Origin: Devosia sp. Root413D1
GTDB taxonomy: Bacteria; Pseudomonadota; Alphaproteobacteria; Rhizobiales; Devosiaceae
Length of the DNA stretch: 64,000 bases
Reading direction: 5' to 3'
Assembly (NCBI RefSeq): GCF_001425235.1
Contig: NZ_LMEA01000002.1
Coordinates: 45,331 to 109,330, forward strand
How positions within the stretch are numbered: the first letter of the stretch is position 1; each line of letters starts with the position of its first letter. The notes below the pieces were generated by a model, which was not told the DNA's origin, ran no database searches, and was given only the letters and a program-made list of their open reading frames with translations. Below, in pieces: positions 52,106-60,818 of the stretch. Both the position numbers and the translations under genes were made by a program.

Positions 52106-52143
52106 TGCATCCGGATGCAGAAGGCTATTGCATCCGGATGCAA
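52106..52143. promoter_or_regulatory. Two TGCATCCGGATGCA operators in the divergent promoter
   Basis: TGCATCCGGATGCA at 52106-52119 and the 16-bp perfect palindrome TTGCATCCGGATGCAA at 52128-52143, centres 23 bp apart, about two helical turns. They lie between the HisD-like and M81 genes. The identical 14-mer recurs at 60760-60773, next to the LacI gene at the other end of the cluster. Confidence 0.8.
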
Positions 52144-52235
52144 TTGTTGCTTATCTTGCTCTCGCCGGATCGGTCGGCGGCCTCGCGGGGAGGGCGCAGC
52201 GACCAAGCCGGCCAGGAATCTAACGGGGTTGCTCG

Positions 52236-53756
52236 ATGTTCAGGGTGTTGGTCCTCGAATGCATGCAGGAGGTATCCTCGTTCAATCCGGTGCAGTCGGC
52301 ATACGAGAACTTTCGTATTGATCGGGGCAACTCGATGCTGAGCCAGCGCGGGCTCAACACCGCCATCGGCGGGGCGCTCGGGGTGTTCGAGGCTGACCCT
52401 GAGATCGCCGTGGTGCCGGGCTATGGGGCGCGCTCCGACAGCGCCGGCCCGCTCTCGGCTGCCGGCTGGCAGCGGCTGAGTTCCGAACTGCTCGAAGTGG
52501 TCGACCGCAATGCCGATGTCGATGCGGTGCTGGTGTCGCTGCATGGGGCGATGGCCGCGATCGGCGAGCTCGACCCGGAAGGCGCGCTGCTCAGCGAAAT
52601 CCGCCGCCGGGTGGGGCCCGAGACGCCGATCGTCATGTCGCTCGATCTGCATGGCATCGTCACTGCCAGGATGATCGAGGCGGTGAACGGGCTCGCCATC
52701 TATTACACCTATCCGCACCGCGATTTCGCCGATACCGGCGCCCGGGCGGCGCGGGTGCTGCTGAAGCTGCTGCGGGAACGGCCGGCGACCACGATCGTCC
52801 GGGTGACGATCCCGGCGCTGGTGCGTGGCAACGAGCTGGTCACCGATACCGGCATTTATGGCGAATACCTGCGGGAGTGCCTGGCGCTCGAACAAAGCGG
52901 CGCGGCGATCGCGGCGGGGGTGATGATCGGCAACCCGTTCACCGACGTGCCCGAACTCTGCAGCCAGGTGCTTGTCATGACCGATCGCGACCCGGCCGAG
53001 GCCGTCAAGACAGCCGAACGGATCGCCGCGGCGTTCTGGGCCGAGCGCAACCGCATGCAGGCGCACCTGACGCCGCTCAGCGAAGCAATTGCCGGCGCCG
53101 AGGCGATCACCGATGGCACGGTGCTGTTTTCCGATGCGGCCGACGCGCCGTCATCGGGCTCGAGCGGGGATTCGAACCTCCTGATCCAGGGCCTCAGCGA
53201 TGCCGGCTACAGCCGGAAGGTGCTGGCGCAGATCGTCGATGCCGGCGCCGCGGCGGCGGCGCACCAGGCCGGTGTTGGGGCAACCATCGAGGTGAACCTC
53301 GGCGGGGCGCTCGATACCAAACGCTTCAGCCCGATGCGGGTCGTGGCGCGGGTAAAACTGCTCTCCGATGGCGAATCCCGGCTCGAAACCATGGGCATTC
53401 CGTTGAGCGCCGGGCCGACTGCGGTGCTGACCTTCGACAACTTTACCGTGGTGGTGTTCAGCCGTTCGCTCAGCCTGTTCGACCGCGCCATGTACTACGC
53501 CAACGGCATCGATCCGGTGGATTACGACCTCGTCGTGGTGAAGTCGCCGCATACCGAACATCACATGTACGAGGCCTGGGTCAGGCGCAATTTCATCGTC
53601 GATGTCGCGGGCTCCACCTCGGCCAACCTGCCGACGCTCGGCCACACCGTATGCGCGCGGCCGATGTTCCCGCTCGATCCCGAAGTGCCGTTCACGCCTC
53701 GCGCCACACTGTTCCATTCACGCTTATCCACCACGGCAGCACGCGCTGTCGGGTGA
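52236..53756 (+). CDS. M81 family metallopeptidase (MlrC/microcystinase C-like)
   Basis: 506 aa, the family's usual size. N-terminal ECMQEVSSFNP opening, a GYGARSDSAGPLS strand, LVSLHGAM, the metal motif MSLDLHGIVT with a later His in YYTYPHRDFADTG, matching the zinc site of MlrC-like proteins. The C-terminal domain has YSRKVLAQIVDAGA and a conserved VVKSPH. In MlrC, linear peptides of microcystin are cut; most bacterial M81 proteins sit in uptake operons and have unknown amide or peptide substrates. First gene after the operators, 50 bp upstream of the binding-protein gene. Confidence 0.85.
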   Translation: MFRVLVLECMQEVSSFNPVQSAYENFRIDRGNSMLSQRGLNTAIGGALGVFEADPEIAVVPGYGARSDSAGPLSAAGWQRLSSELLEVVDRNADVDAVLVSLHGAMAAIGELDPEGALLSEIRRRVGPETPIVMSLDLHGIVTARMIEAVNGLAIYYTYPHRDFADTGARAARVLLKLLRERPATTIVRVTIPALVRGNELVTDTGIYGEYLRECLALEQSGAAIAAGVMIGNPFTDVPELCSQVLVMTDRDPAEAVKTAERIAAAFWAERNRMQAHLTPLSEAIAGAEAITDGTVLFSDAADAPSSGSSGDSNLLIQGLSDAGYSRKVLAQIVDAGAAAAAHQAGVGATIEVNLGGALDTKRFSPMRVVARVKLLSDGESRLETMGIPLSAGPTAVLTFDNFTVVVFSRSLSLFDRAMYYANGIDPVDYDLVVVKSPHTEHHMYEAWVRRNFIVDVAGSTSANLPTLGHTVCARPMFPLDPEVPFTPRATLFHSRLSTTAARAVG

Positions 53757-53806
53757 CCAACGACCGGCCCTTGGGGGGCCGCCAGCGACTACAGGGAGAA
53801 CCACAA

Positions 53807-55105
53807 ATGTCTAGAATTAAGACTTGGTTTGACGTGCATCGCCTTCGCCTCAGCCACGCGGTGCTGCCCGCCGCGGTGCTGGCCACCGGGCTCGCCGGCA
53901 TCGCGCCGGCGGCGGCGCAGAATTTCAGCTTCTCGGTGATGGCCTCGGGCACCTATGACAAGGCGGCGGCGGATCTCGCGCCGGCCTTCGAGGCCAAAAC
54001 CGGGGTGAAGACCACGGTGGCGGCGTTCCCCTGGGCCATCCTCAGGCAGAACAACATCACCGACGTGCTCACCGGCACCAACCAGTATCAGGTGATGAGC
54101 GGCGGCTTCTACCTCGTTGATATCTATCCGCATTTCGTGCCGCTGGCCGAGATGATCAAGGCGGAGAATCTCGGTGACGGGATGATCCCCGGGCTGATGG
54201 ATCCGGGCCGCTCGGAATATTTCAACGGCCAGCAGATCGGCTTTCCCTACGGCACCGACGTCTATGGCGTGATGGTCAATGACGAGATGCTGAAGACCGC
54301 CGGGGTGACCGGCGAGTTCAAGACCTGGGCCGATTTCGTCGCAGCCTGCCCGACCATCGAGGCGGCCTTGCCCGATGTCGCGTGCTTCTCGCACCCGACG
54401 GGCAGCCCCGAGCAGATCAGCGCCTTTTTCACCGGCGCCTATGACGGCACCTATATCAAGGGTGGCAAATACGAGCTCGATACGACCAAGGCCGTGGAAG
54501 TGGGCAAGTTGATTGCCGAGCTCTGGAAGCACCTGCCCAAGCAGGGCAACGCCATGTCGTTCGACGAGGCCAATGCGGCGTTCCGCGACGGCAAGGCGGC
54601 GATGCTGGTGACCTGGCCTTCCTTCGCCAACAAGTTCCTCGACGAGGATACCAGCCCCTTGAAGGGCAAGTGGCACCAGGTGTCGTTCCCCGGGCCGGGC
54701 TATCCGCAGCTCAGCCAGTGGCAGCTGTTCATGGTCGATACGGCGCCCGACAAGGCGGTGGCCTGGGACTGGATCAAGACCTTTGCCGGCCCGGAAAATG
54801 CCGCGGCCAATTACAAGAAGTATGGCATCGGCTCCCCGTGGAAGGCGCTCTATGACGATCCGGAGCTGAAGGCGGCCCACACCCATGACTGGCCGGCCAA
54901 GCTCGCCGACCTGCCGCGGGCGCAGAACCCGGTACTATCAGGGGAGGCGTTGGATTTCCTCAACAACACGCTGCAGGATGTCGCCAACGGCCGCGTCTCG
55001 GCAGAAGACGGCATCGCCAGCATCAACCAGGCCTGGGCCAACTTCCCGGTCCCGGCAACGCTGCTGGAAGTTGCCGGGAGTGTCGGGGCGGTGGCGGCGG
55101 AGTAG
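53807..55105 (+). CDS. ABC transporter substrate-binding protein (family 1)
   Basis: 432 aa. Long charged n-region (MSRIKTWFDVHRLRLS) followed by a hydrophobic core and AxA site (IAPAAAQ), giving a signal peptide of ~36 residues. Family 1 solute-binding fold with FPWAILRQNN, FPYGTDVYGVMVNDEML and GKAAMLVTWPSFANKF segments. ATG 53807 with GGGAGAA upstream; the longer open frame overlaps the M81 gene and is not coding. It precedes the permeases by an unusually long 488 bp, though it is clearly their receptor by order and direction. Confidence 0.9.
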   Translation: MSRIKTWFDVHRLRLSHAVLPAAVLATGLAGIAPAAAQNFSFSVMASGTYDKAAADLAPAFEAKTGVKTTVAAFPWAILRQNNITDVLTGTNQYQVMSGGFYLVDIYPHFVPLAEMIKAENLGDGMIPGLMDPGRSEYFNGQQIGFPYGTDVYGVMVNDEMLKTAGVTGEFKTWADFVAACPTIEAALPDVACFSHPTGSPEQISAFFTGAYDGTYIKGGKYELDTTKAVEVGKLIAELWKHLPKQGNAMSFDEANAAFRDGKAAMLVTWPSFANKFLDEDTSPLKGKWHQVSFPGPGYPQLSQWQLFMVDTAPDKAVAWDWIKTFAGPENAAANYKKYGIGSPWKALYDDPELKAAHTHDWPAKLADLPRAQNPVLSGEALDFLNNTLQDVANGRVSAEDGIASINQAWANFPVPATLLEVAGSVGAVAAE

Positions 55106-55378
55106 GGGTATTGACCACCGGCGAAGGCAGTCTTCCTCCCTTCTCCCCTCAGGGGTCGCGGGACGAGGGCGTAGCCCTCGCCCGGAGGTGGCGCGGCGGA
55201 CGACGGCGAGGCCGTCGCCGCGGGCCGGTTGAGGGGTGAGGTGGCTCAGCATGCGCTCGCTGAGAGGCTGAACCCCTCACCCTAGTTTCGCTGCGGACCT
55301 CACGGTCCTAGCTGCACTACCCTCTCCCCTCAGGGGAGAGGGGCGGACGGGGCGAGAACTTGGCCCCACCCACCGGCT

Positions 55379-55456
55379 GTCATCCCAGCGAAAGCTGGGA
55401 CCCATTTCTCCACTTGCGCCCGCTGCGAGTTGGGTCCCAGCTTTCGCTGGGATGAC
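55379..55456. repeat. Paired GTCATCCC...GGGATGAC palindromic repeat inside an ABC operon
   Basis: A full copy within the 488-bp gap 55106-55593 between binding protein and permease. The gap also holds G/C-rich inverted blocks (CCCTCTCCCCTCAGGGG-type at about 55130-55160 and 55320-55340, CCGTCGTCC/GACGGCGAGG hairpins at 55190-55220). No gene is seen, so these repeats seem to have inserted into the operon. Confidence 0.82.
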
Positions 55457-55593
55457 ACCGAGTTTGGGGTGAGTGCGGCGGGTCTATTCGACCAACGCGC
55501 CGCCACCAGCGGTGGGTTGAGGGCGCCGCCGGTGGCCCGACAAGCAACCGCGGAGGCACCACCTCCGCGTCACACTTCAGAGCAGGGCAGGGT

Positions 55594-56526
55594 ATGTGGG
55601 TTTCGCGAACGGTTTGGGGCTTTGCCGATTGGCTCGAGAGTAAGATCGGCGAGCGCGGCATTCTGATCGCTTTCATCGTGCCGGCCGTGGCGATCGTGGT
55701 GGTGGCGCAGTTCTATCCGCTGCTCTACTCGTTCTACATTTCGCTGGTCGATTGGACGCTGTCGCGCTCCACCGAGCCGGGCGATTTCGTCGGGCTCGCC
55801 AACTACACCAAAATGGCGAGCGACAGCGTGCTGATCCAGGCCGTCGGCCGCACCATCTGGTTCGGGCTTGCCAGCACCGCGGCGCAGATCGTTCTCGGCT
55901 TCATCCTCGCCTACCTGACCATGGGCGAGACCCTGGCGTTGCGTGTCGCCCGCACCATCCTCATTCTCCCCATGGTGATCGCGCCCGTGGCAGTCGGCAC
56001 GATCTGGCGGATGATGCTCAGCGCCAGGGTGGGGCCGGTCAACCAGGTGCTGCGCAACCTCGGCATCCCCACCCCCGACTGGCTGGGCGATCCGACCCTC
56101 GCCATGGTGTCCATCGTCATCATCGATGTGTGGGAATGGACGCCGTTCGTCTTCGTGATCTTTGCGGCGGCTTTGTCGTCGCTGCCGTCGGAAGTCTTGA
56201 AGGCGGCCGAGGTCGATGGCGCGACGCCCTGGCAGATCCTCCGCATGGTCATCCTGCCGATGCTGGCGCCGGTGGGGCTCCTGGTGGTGATGTTCCGGCT
56301 GCTCGATGCGCTGTTGACGCTCGATATCGTCTTTACCACCACCTTCGGCGGCCCGGGCTTTGCCACCCACACGCTCAGTTTCTGGATCTACCAGCAGGGG
56401 CTGCGCTACTTCAACATCAGCTATGCCGCGGCGATTTCCTGGGCCTCGCTGATCGGCTGCATGCTGCTGGTCGCCGGCCTCCTGGTCTGGCGGGCGCGCA
56501 TTTCGCGCTGGCAGAAGGAGGCCTGA
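55594..56526 (+). CDS. ABC sugar transporter permease (MalF/UgpA type)
   Basis: 310 aa with six membrane segments; TM1 is ILIAFIVPAVAIVVVAQFY (~25-43). The EAA loop is EVLKAAEVDGATPWQILRMVILP. The ends of the fifth and sixth helices carry TFGGPGFATHTLSFWIY, the usual CUT1 permease pattern. Coding starts after the repeat-filled gap, so it may rely on its own promoter or on readthrough. One base separates its stop from the next start. Confidence 0.92.
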   Translation: MWVSRTVWGFADWLESKIGERGILIAFIVPAVAIVVVAQFYPLLYSFYISLVDWTLSRSTEPGDFVGLANYTKMASDSVLIQAVGRTIWFGLASTAAQIVLGFILAYLTMGETLALRVARTILILPMVIAPVAVGTIWRMMLSARVGPVNQVLRNLGIPTPDWLGDPTLAMVSIVIIDVWEWTPFVFVIFAAALSSLPSEVLKAAEVDGATPWQILRMVILPMLAPVGLLVVMFRLLDALLTLDIVFTTTFGGPGFATHTLSFWIYQQGLRYFNISYAAAISWASLIGCMLLVAGLLVWRARISRWQKEA

Positions 56527-56527
56527 A

Positions 56528-57397
56528 ATGGCGGCAAACCTCTCGCATGCCGCAACCAGCGGCTTCGGGCCCATCGGCCGCCGGCTGCTGGTCGTCGGCA
56601 TCATCCTCCTGGCGCTCTTGGTAACGCTGGCGCCGTTCTTCGTCCTCTTCGGCAACAGTTTGAGGCCCGCCGACGAGTTCCTGTCGGATAAATCCGGGCT
56701 GTGGCCCAGCCAATTGACCTTCGAATATTACGCGGCGGTGCTGAGCGCCAATGGCACGACGTTCCGGATTCTCCTCAACTCGGTGATCGTCACCGCGGCG
56801 ACCACGGTGATTGCGGTTACCACCGGCTGCCTCGTCGCCTATGGGCTGGCGCGGCTGAAGCTGCCGTTCCGGCTCTCGACCATTATCGGGCTCACCTTCC
56901 TGATCGTCAGGTTCTACCCAAAGATCACCATCGCCATCCCGTATTTCGTGCTGATGCGCGATTTCGGCCTGCGCGATACCTATGCGGCGGTGGTCATCGC
57001 CCATGTCAGCATGACGCTGCCGATCGTGGTGTGGCTGATGCTGGCGTTCTTCGAGGATTTTCCGAAGCAACTCGAGCAGTCTGCGATGATGGATGGCTGC
57101 GGCATCCTCAGGCGGTTCTTCTCGATCGTCCTGCCGCTCACCGTGCCGGCCATTGCCACGGCGGCGCTGCTCACCGCGTTCTTTTCGTGGAACGAGTTCC
57201 TCTTCGCCTCCGCCGTCGGGCCGCTCAACGCCAAGACGCTGCCGGTCGAAATCTCCGGCTTCATCACCGACAAGGGCACCGTCTGGGGGCCGATGTCGGC
57301 CATGGGCACTGTCATCGTGCTGCCGGTCATGGTGCTCGCGCTCATCGCTCAACGCTATCTCGTCCGCGGTCTCACCGCCGGCGCCGTCAAAGGCTGA
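56528..57397 (+). CDS. ABC sugar transporter permease (MalG/UgpE type)
   Basis: 289 aa. Six helices, the first LLVVGIILLALLVTLAPFFVL (cited as residues ~22-42), and EAA loop QLEQSAMMDGCGILRRFFSIVLP, in which the usual Ala-Ala-Gly core is altered to SAMMDG. C-terminus RGLTAGAVKG is the standard MalG-type tail. Two bases separate its stop from the ATPase start. Confidence 0.92.
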   Translation: MAANLSHAATSGFGPIGRRLLVVGIILLALLVTLAPFFVLFGNSLRPADEFLSDKSGLWPSQLTFEYYAAVLSANGTTFRILLNSVIVTAATTVIAVTTGCLVAYGLARLKLPFRLSTIIGLTFLIVRFYPKITIAIPYFVLMRDFGLRDTYAAVVIAHVSMTLPIVVWLMLAFFEDFPKQLEQSAMMDGCGILRRFFSIVLPLTVPAIATAALLTAFFSWNEFLFASAVGPLNAKTLPVEISGFITDKGTVWGPMSAMGTVIVLPVMVLALIAQRYLVRGLTAGAVKG

Positions 57398-57399
57398 AA

Positions 57400-58488
57400 A
57401 TGGCAGGTTTGATCCTCTCCAACGTCTGGAAGAAGTTCGGTTCGGTGGTCGCGGTGCAAGCGCTCGATCTCGAAATCCGCGACCGCGAGTTCGTGTCGTT
57501 CCTTGGGCCCTCGGGCTGCGGCAAGACCACGACGCTCAACATGATCGCCGGGCTCGAAACCCCGAGCGAAGGCCAGATCCTGATGGATGGCCTCGATGTC
57601 ACCAAGGTGCCGCCGCGGCTCAGAAACTTCGCCATGGTGTTCCAGGGCTACGCGCTCTATCCGCACATGACGGTGGCCGACAATATCGGCTTCGCACTGA
57701 AGGTGAGGAACCTCGACAAGGCGGAGATTGCGAAGCGGGTTGCCGACGCGGCCGAGCGGCTCGAGCTCAAGGAAGTCCTCGGCCGCTATCCGCGTCAGCT
57801 CTCGGGCGGGCAGCGCCAGCGCGTGGCGCTGGGGCGGGCGTTCGTGCGCGACCCGCATGTGTTCCTGCTCGATGAACCCCTCAGCAATCTCGATGCGGTG
57901 CTCAGGGTGCAGACCCGGGTGGAATTGAAGCGCCTGTTCGCCGATCTCGATACCACGGCGGTCTATGTGACGCATGACCAGGCCGAGGCGATGACGATGA
58001 GCGATCGCATCGCGGTGTTCCGCCACGGGGTGCTGCAGCAATTCGCCAGCCCGCTCGATATCTACCGCAACCCCGCCAACCGGTTCGTCGCCACCTTTGT
58101 CGGCAGCCCGCCAATGTCGGTGGTCGAAGCGACGCTCGGCGACGACAACCAGCTGCGGGCCTTCGGCACCAGCATCGCGCTGCCCGAGGCGGTGCTCGGG
58201 AAGCTCAAGGTGGGAAAGAGCTATGACTTGGGGTTGCGCGCCGAGGATCTGGTGCTGGCGCCGGATGGGCAGCTGAAGATGCGGGTCGATCTGGTCGAGC
58301 ATTTGGGCGCCCAGACCATCGTTCATCTCTCGTCGTCGCAGGGGCGGCTGATCGCGCAATCGAGCCCGACCGAGCCGGCCAAGGCCGGCGACATGGTCGG
58401 CATCCGGCTCGATCCGGCAGGGCTTTACCTGTTTGACCGGCAGAGTGGGGCGGCTATCGTCACCCCCGGCCTGATCCGGCAGAACTGA
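57400..58488 (+). CDS. ABC sugar transporter ATP-binding protein (UgpC/MalK type)
   Basis: 362 aa. Walker A GPSGCGKTT near residue 37, Q-loop VFQGYALYPHM, signature LSGGQRQRV, Walker B VFLLDEP, switch His in YVTHDQ, MalK-like C-terminal domain after FVGSPPMSVVEA. ATG 57400 is two bases after the permease stop; a longer frame runs through the permease gene and is a shadow. Energises the importer of the operator-bracketed cluster. Confidence 0.94.
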   Translation: MAGLILSNVWKKFGSVVAVQALDLEIRDREFVSFLGPSGCGKTTTLNMIAGLETPSEGQILMDGLDVTKVPPRLRNFAMVFQGYALYPHMTVADNIGFALKVRNLDKAEIAKRVADAAERLELKEVLGRYPRQLSGGQRQRVALGRAFVRDPHVFLLDEPLSNLDAVLRVQTRVELKRLFADLDTTAVYVTHDQAEAMTMSDRIAVFRHGVLQQFASPLDIYRNPANRFVATFVGSPPMSVVEATLGDDNQLRAFGTSIALPEAVLGKLKVGKSYDLGLRAEDLVLAPDGQLKMRVDLVEHLGAQTIVHLSSSQGRLIAQSSPTEPAKAGDMVGIRLDPAGLYLFDRQSGAAIVTPGLIRQN

Positions 58489-58494
58489 GGGAAC

Positions 58495-59244
58495 ATGGGA
58501 CGGCTCGACGGCTTAGCGGCGATCGTCACCGGCGCCGCCGGCGGCATCGGCAGCGCCATCGCGGCGCGCTTCCGGGCCGAAGGCGCGCGGGTGGTCGGCC
58601 TCGATGCGAAGCGGGCCGACGGGCTCGACGGGTTCGTCGCCTGCGACGTGGCGGATGGGGCGGCGGTGGACGCTGCCGTGGCGGAGGCGGTGGCGCTGTT
58701 GGGCAGCCGGCTCGATATCGTCGTCACCGCAGCGGCGCTGACCGGCGGCCGTGCAGCATTTCCCGATGTGAGCGATGACGAGTGGCAGCGCTATATCGAT
58801 GTCAATCTGAGCGGCAGCTTCTATGCCTGCCGTGCGGCGGCGCGGGCGATGATATCAGGCGGCCGCGGCGGTTCGATCATCACCATCGGCTCGATCAACG
58901 CGCTGGCCGCAGAAGCGGGGGCACTGGCTTATGTGGCGTCGAAAGGCGGGGTTGGCATGCTGACCAAGGCCATGGCGGTCGATCTGGCCCGCCACCGCAT
59001 CCGCGCCAACATGATCGCCCCGGGCCCGGTGACCGTGCCGCGCAACCGCGAGCTGTTCGAGACGCCGGGGTTCCGCCGGGGGTTTGCAGCGACCATCCCG
59101 ATGGGCGCGGCGGCCGAGGCGGAAGATGTCGCCAATGCGGCGGTGTACCTGGCGGAGCCGGGCTCGGCGATGGTGACGGGGACCACGCTGGTGGTCGATG
59201 GCGGAATGCTGGCCCGGGTGCCGACGTTTGGCGGAGACGACTGA
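58495..59244 (+). CDS. SDR family oxidoreductase
   Basis: 249 aa. TGAAGGIG near residue 12; an Asp-containing end of beta-2 (VVGLDAKRADG) favouring NAD(H); a catalytic Ser in IGSINA and YVASK active site near residue 145. The NNAG motif after beta-4 is replaced by TAAALTG, uncommon among SDRs. It ends with TGTTLVVDGGM, typical for this family. Six bases after the ATPase, last gene of the rightward operon. It likely oxidises a hydroxyl group of the imported compound. Confidence 0.88.
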   Translation: MGRLDGLAAIVTGAAGGIGSAIAARFRAEGARVVGLDAKRADGLDGFVACDVADGAAVDAAVAEAVALLGSRLDIVVTAAALTGGRAAFPDVSDDEWQRYIDVNLSGSFYACRAAARAMISGGRGGSIITIGSINALAAEAGALAYVASKGGVGMLTKAMAVDLARHRIRANMIAPGPVTVPRNRELFETPGFRRGFAATIPMGAAAEAEDVANAAVYLAEPGSAMVTGTTLVVDGGMLARVPTFGGDD

Positions 59245-59290
59245 AGCTGGCAGTCGTGCTGGAGGGCACAGTTGCTGCCCAATACTCGGT

Positions 59291-59368
59291 GTCATCCCAG
59301 CGAAAGCTGGGACCCAACTATCAGCTGGCGCAGGCTGTGAAATGGGTCCCAGCTTTCGCTGGGATGAC
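59291..59368. repeat. Paired GTCATCCC...GGGATGAC palindromic repeat
   Basis: A full copy in the 336-bp gap 59245-59580 between the convergent SDR and LacI genes. Further right, CCCTCGCCCCTTTGGGGAG and its inverse near 59530-59555 form additional G/C-rich hairpins that could end transcription from both sides. No gene is seen in the gap. Confidence 0.85.
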
Positions 59369-59580
59369 AGCCGGTGGGTGGGGAGGTTTCGTGCCTTCTA
59401 CCGGCCGTGCCACAGCGCCCCCTCGCCCCTTTGGGGAGAGGGCTGGGGTGAGGGGCGCCAAGCGCGCCGGACCAGGCAGATCAGCTGACAGCCGCTCATC
59501 CGGTGTGCTTGGCTACCCCTCACCCTGACCCTCTCCCCAGAGGGGAGAGGGGACGTGGGCGGCACCGGCAGTGCCAGACG

Positions 59581-60621
59581 CTACCGCCCCCGCGCCCGTA
59601 CCGATTTCCGCTGGACCAGCGTCCCCGGCAGCAGTGCCGAATGCTCCGCCGTCACCGCTTCCCCATCGCGTCGGGTCAGCAATCGGACCGCCGCTTCGAT
59701 CATTGGCTCCACCGGTTGCGCGAAGGTGGTGAGCTCGTAAGTCGGCCACCCCGCCAGCGGGATGTTGTCGAAGCCGACCACCGAGATATCCTGCGGCACC
59801 GAGAGCCCCAGCCCGAAGCGCAGGGCGTCCATGCCGCCGAGCGCCATGATGTCGTCGGCGAAAAAGATCGCGTCGGGGCGGGTGCGGCCCAGTTCGAGCG
59901 CTGCGGCATAGCCGCCTTCATAGGTATATTCGCCGGTATCGAGCCGGCCGAACAGCGGCACGCCCAGCTCTTCGAGCCCCTGGGCAAAGCCGCGGCCGCG
60001 CGCTACGGAGGTGGCCGAGTGCGGATGGCCGCCGACAAAGGCCGGGCGCTTGTGGCCCATCTGCACCAGATGCTGCGCCACGGCACGGCCGCCCGCTTCG
60101 TTGTCGCAGGAGACGCTGGGCAGGTCGAGCTCGGGGATGGTGTAGCTGAACGGCAGCACCAGCCGGCCCGCATCGGCCCAGCGGCGCGCCATCTCGGCCG
60201 AAATGGTGCCGGTCATCACGACGATCGCATCGACATTATATTGCAGCAGCAGCGGCAGCTGGCTGTCGATCTGCTGGCCGGAGGGGACGCTGAACAACAG
60301 CGTCTGCAGCCCCATCTGCTGCAGCCGGCGGGCCAGCGGCTGCAGGATCGAAACGTAGAATGGGTTGGTCATGTTGGCGGTGACGATGCCGACAATGCCG
60401 CTGCGCCGCGTGGTCAGCGAGCGGGCGATGACATTGGGCTGGTAGCCCAGCTCGCGCGCCGCCTCGAGCACCTTGGCGCGCATCTTGGGGGAGATGGTGG
60501 CGCCCTCCGAGAATGCGCGGGAGATGGTCGATTGCGAGATGCCGAGCGCCTTGGCGAGTTCGCGCCCGGTCAGCGGCGCACGCCGGCCGGCATCACTCTC
60601 GTCCGCGCTGTCATCCGTCAT
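59581..60621 (-). CDS. LacI family transcriptional regulator
   Basis: 346 aa. LacI helix-turn-helix with hinge (GRELAKALGISQSTISRAFSEG, near residues 18-39, cited only by position, and LGYQPNVIARSL), followed by the effector domain (MTNPFYVSILQPLARRLQQ; SVVGFDNIPLAGW). ATG 60621 has AAGGA at ideal distance; the alternative upstream ATG at 60651 lacks one. A TGCAT-ACCG-ATGCA palindrome sits 26-39 bp upstream of the start, so autoregulation is likely. The same operator type controls the HisD/M81 and SelA-like promoters. It is the probable master regulator of the 50.7-63.7 kb cluster. Confidence 0.92.
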   Translation of the reverse strand: MTDDSADESDAGRRAPLTGRELAKALGISQSTISRAFSEGATISPKMRAKVLEAARELGYQPNVIARSLTTRRSGIVGIVTANMTNPFYVSILQPLARRLQQMGLQTLLFSVPSGQQIDSQLPLLLQYNVDAIVVMTGTISAEMARRWADAGRLVLPFSYTIPELDLPSVSCDNEAGGRAVAQHLVQMGHKRPAFVGGHPHSATSVARGRGFAQGLEELGVPLFGRLDTGEYTYEGGYAAALELGRTRPDAIFFADDIMALGGMDALRFGLGLSVPQDISVVGFDNIPLAGWPTYELTTFAQPVEPMIEAAVRLLTRRDGEAVTAEHSALLPGTLVQRKSVRARGR

Positions 60622-60646
60622 CGAATAATCCTTGGGTGGCCGCCGC

Positions 60647-60660
60647 TGCATACCGATGCA
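60647..60660. promoter_or_regulatory. Variant operator upstream of the LacI gene
   Basis: TGCATACCGATGCA has the same TGCAT/ATGCA arms as the three TGCATCCGGATGCA sites but an asymmetric centre. Position fits autoregulation of the LacI gene. Confidence 0.6.
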
Positions 60661-60759
60661 GGACGTTTACAGCATGCTGCCGGCAACCACCAGAGATGGG
60701 GCCGAGGCACGTGCCCGAGCCCCCGGAAAAATCCCCGCGGGAGCAACGTGGTTCAATGT

Positions 60760-60773
60760 TGCATCCGGATGCA
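60760..60773. promoter_or_regulatory. TGCATCCGGATGCA operator before the SelA-like operon
   Basis: An exact copy of the palindrome found twice at 52106-52143. It lies 46 bp before the TTG start of the SelA-like gene and about 140 bp from the divergent LacI start. Confidence 0.8.
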
Positions 60774-60818
60774 GCCTGATGTTTGATGGAGGCAGCGGCG
60801 GACTGAGGAGACCGGGTT

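Noticed and set aside
52877..53806. N-terminal extension of the binding protein at 53807
   Set aside because: It is an open frame in the wrong phase of the M81 gene with Arg/Gly-rich shadow composition; the signal peptide begins at 53807.
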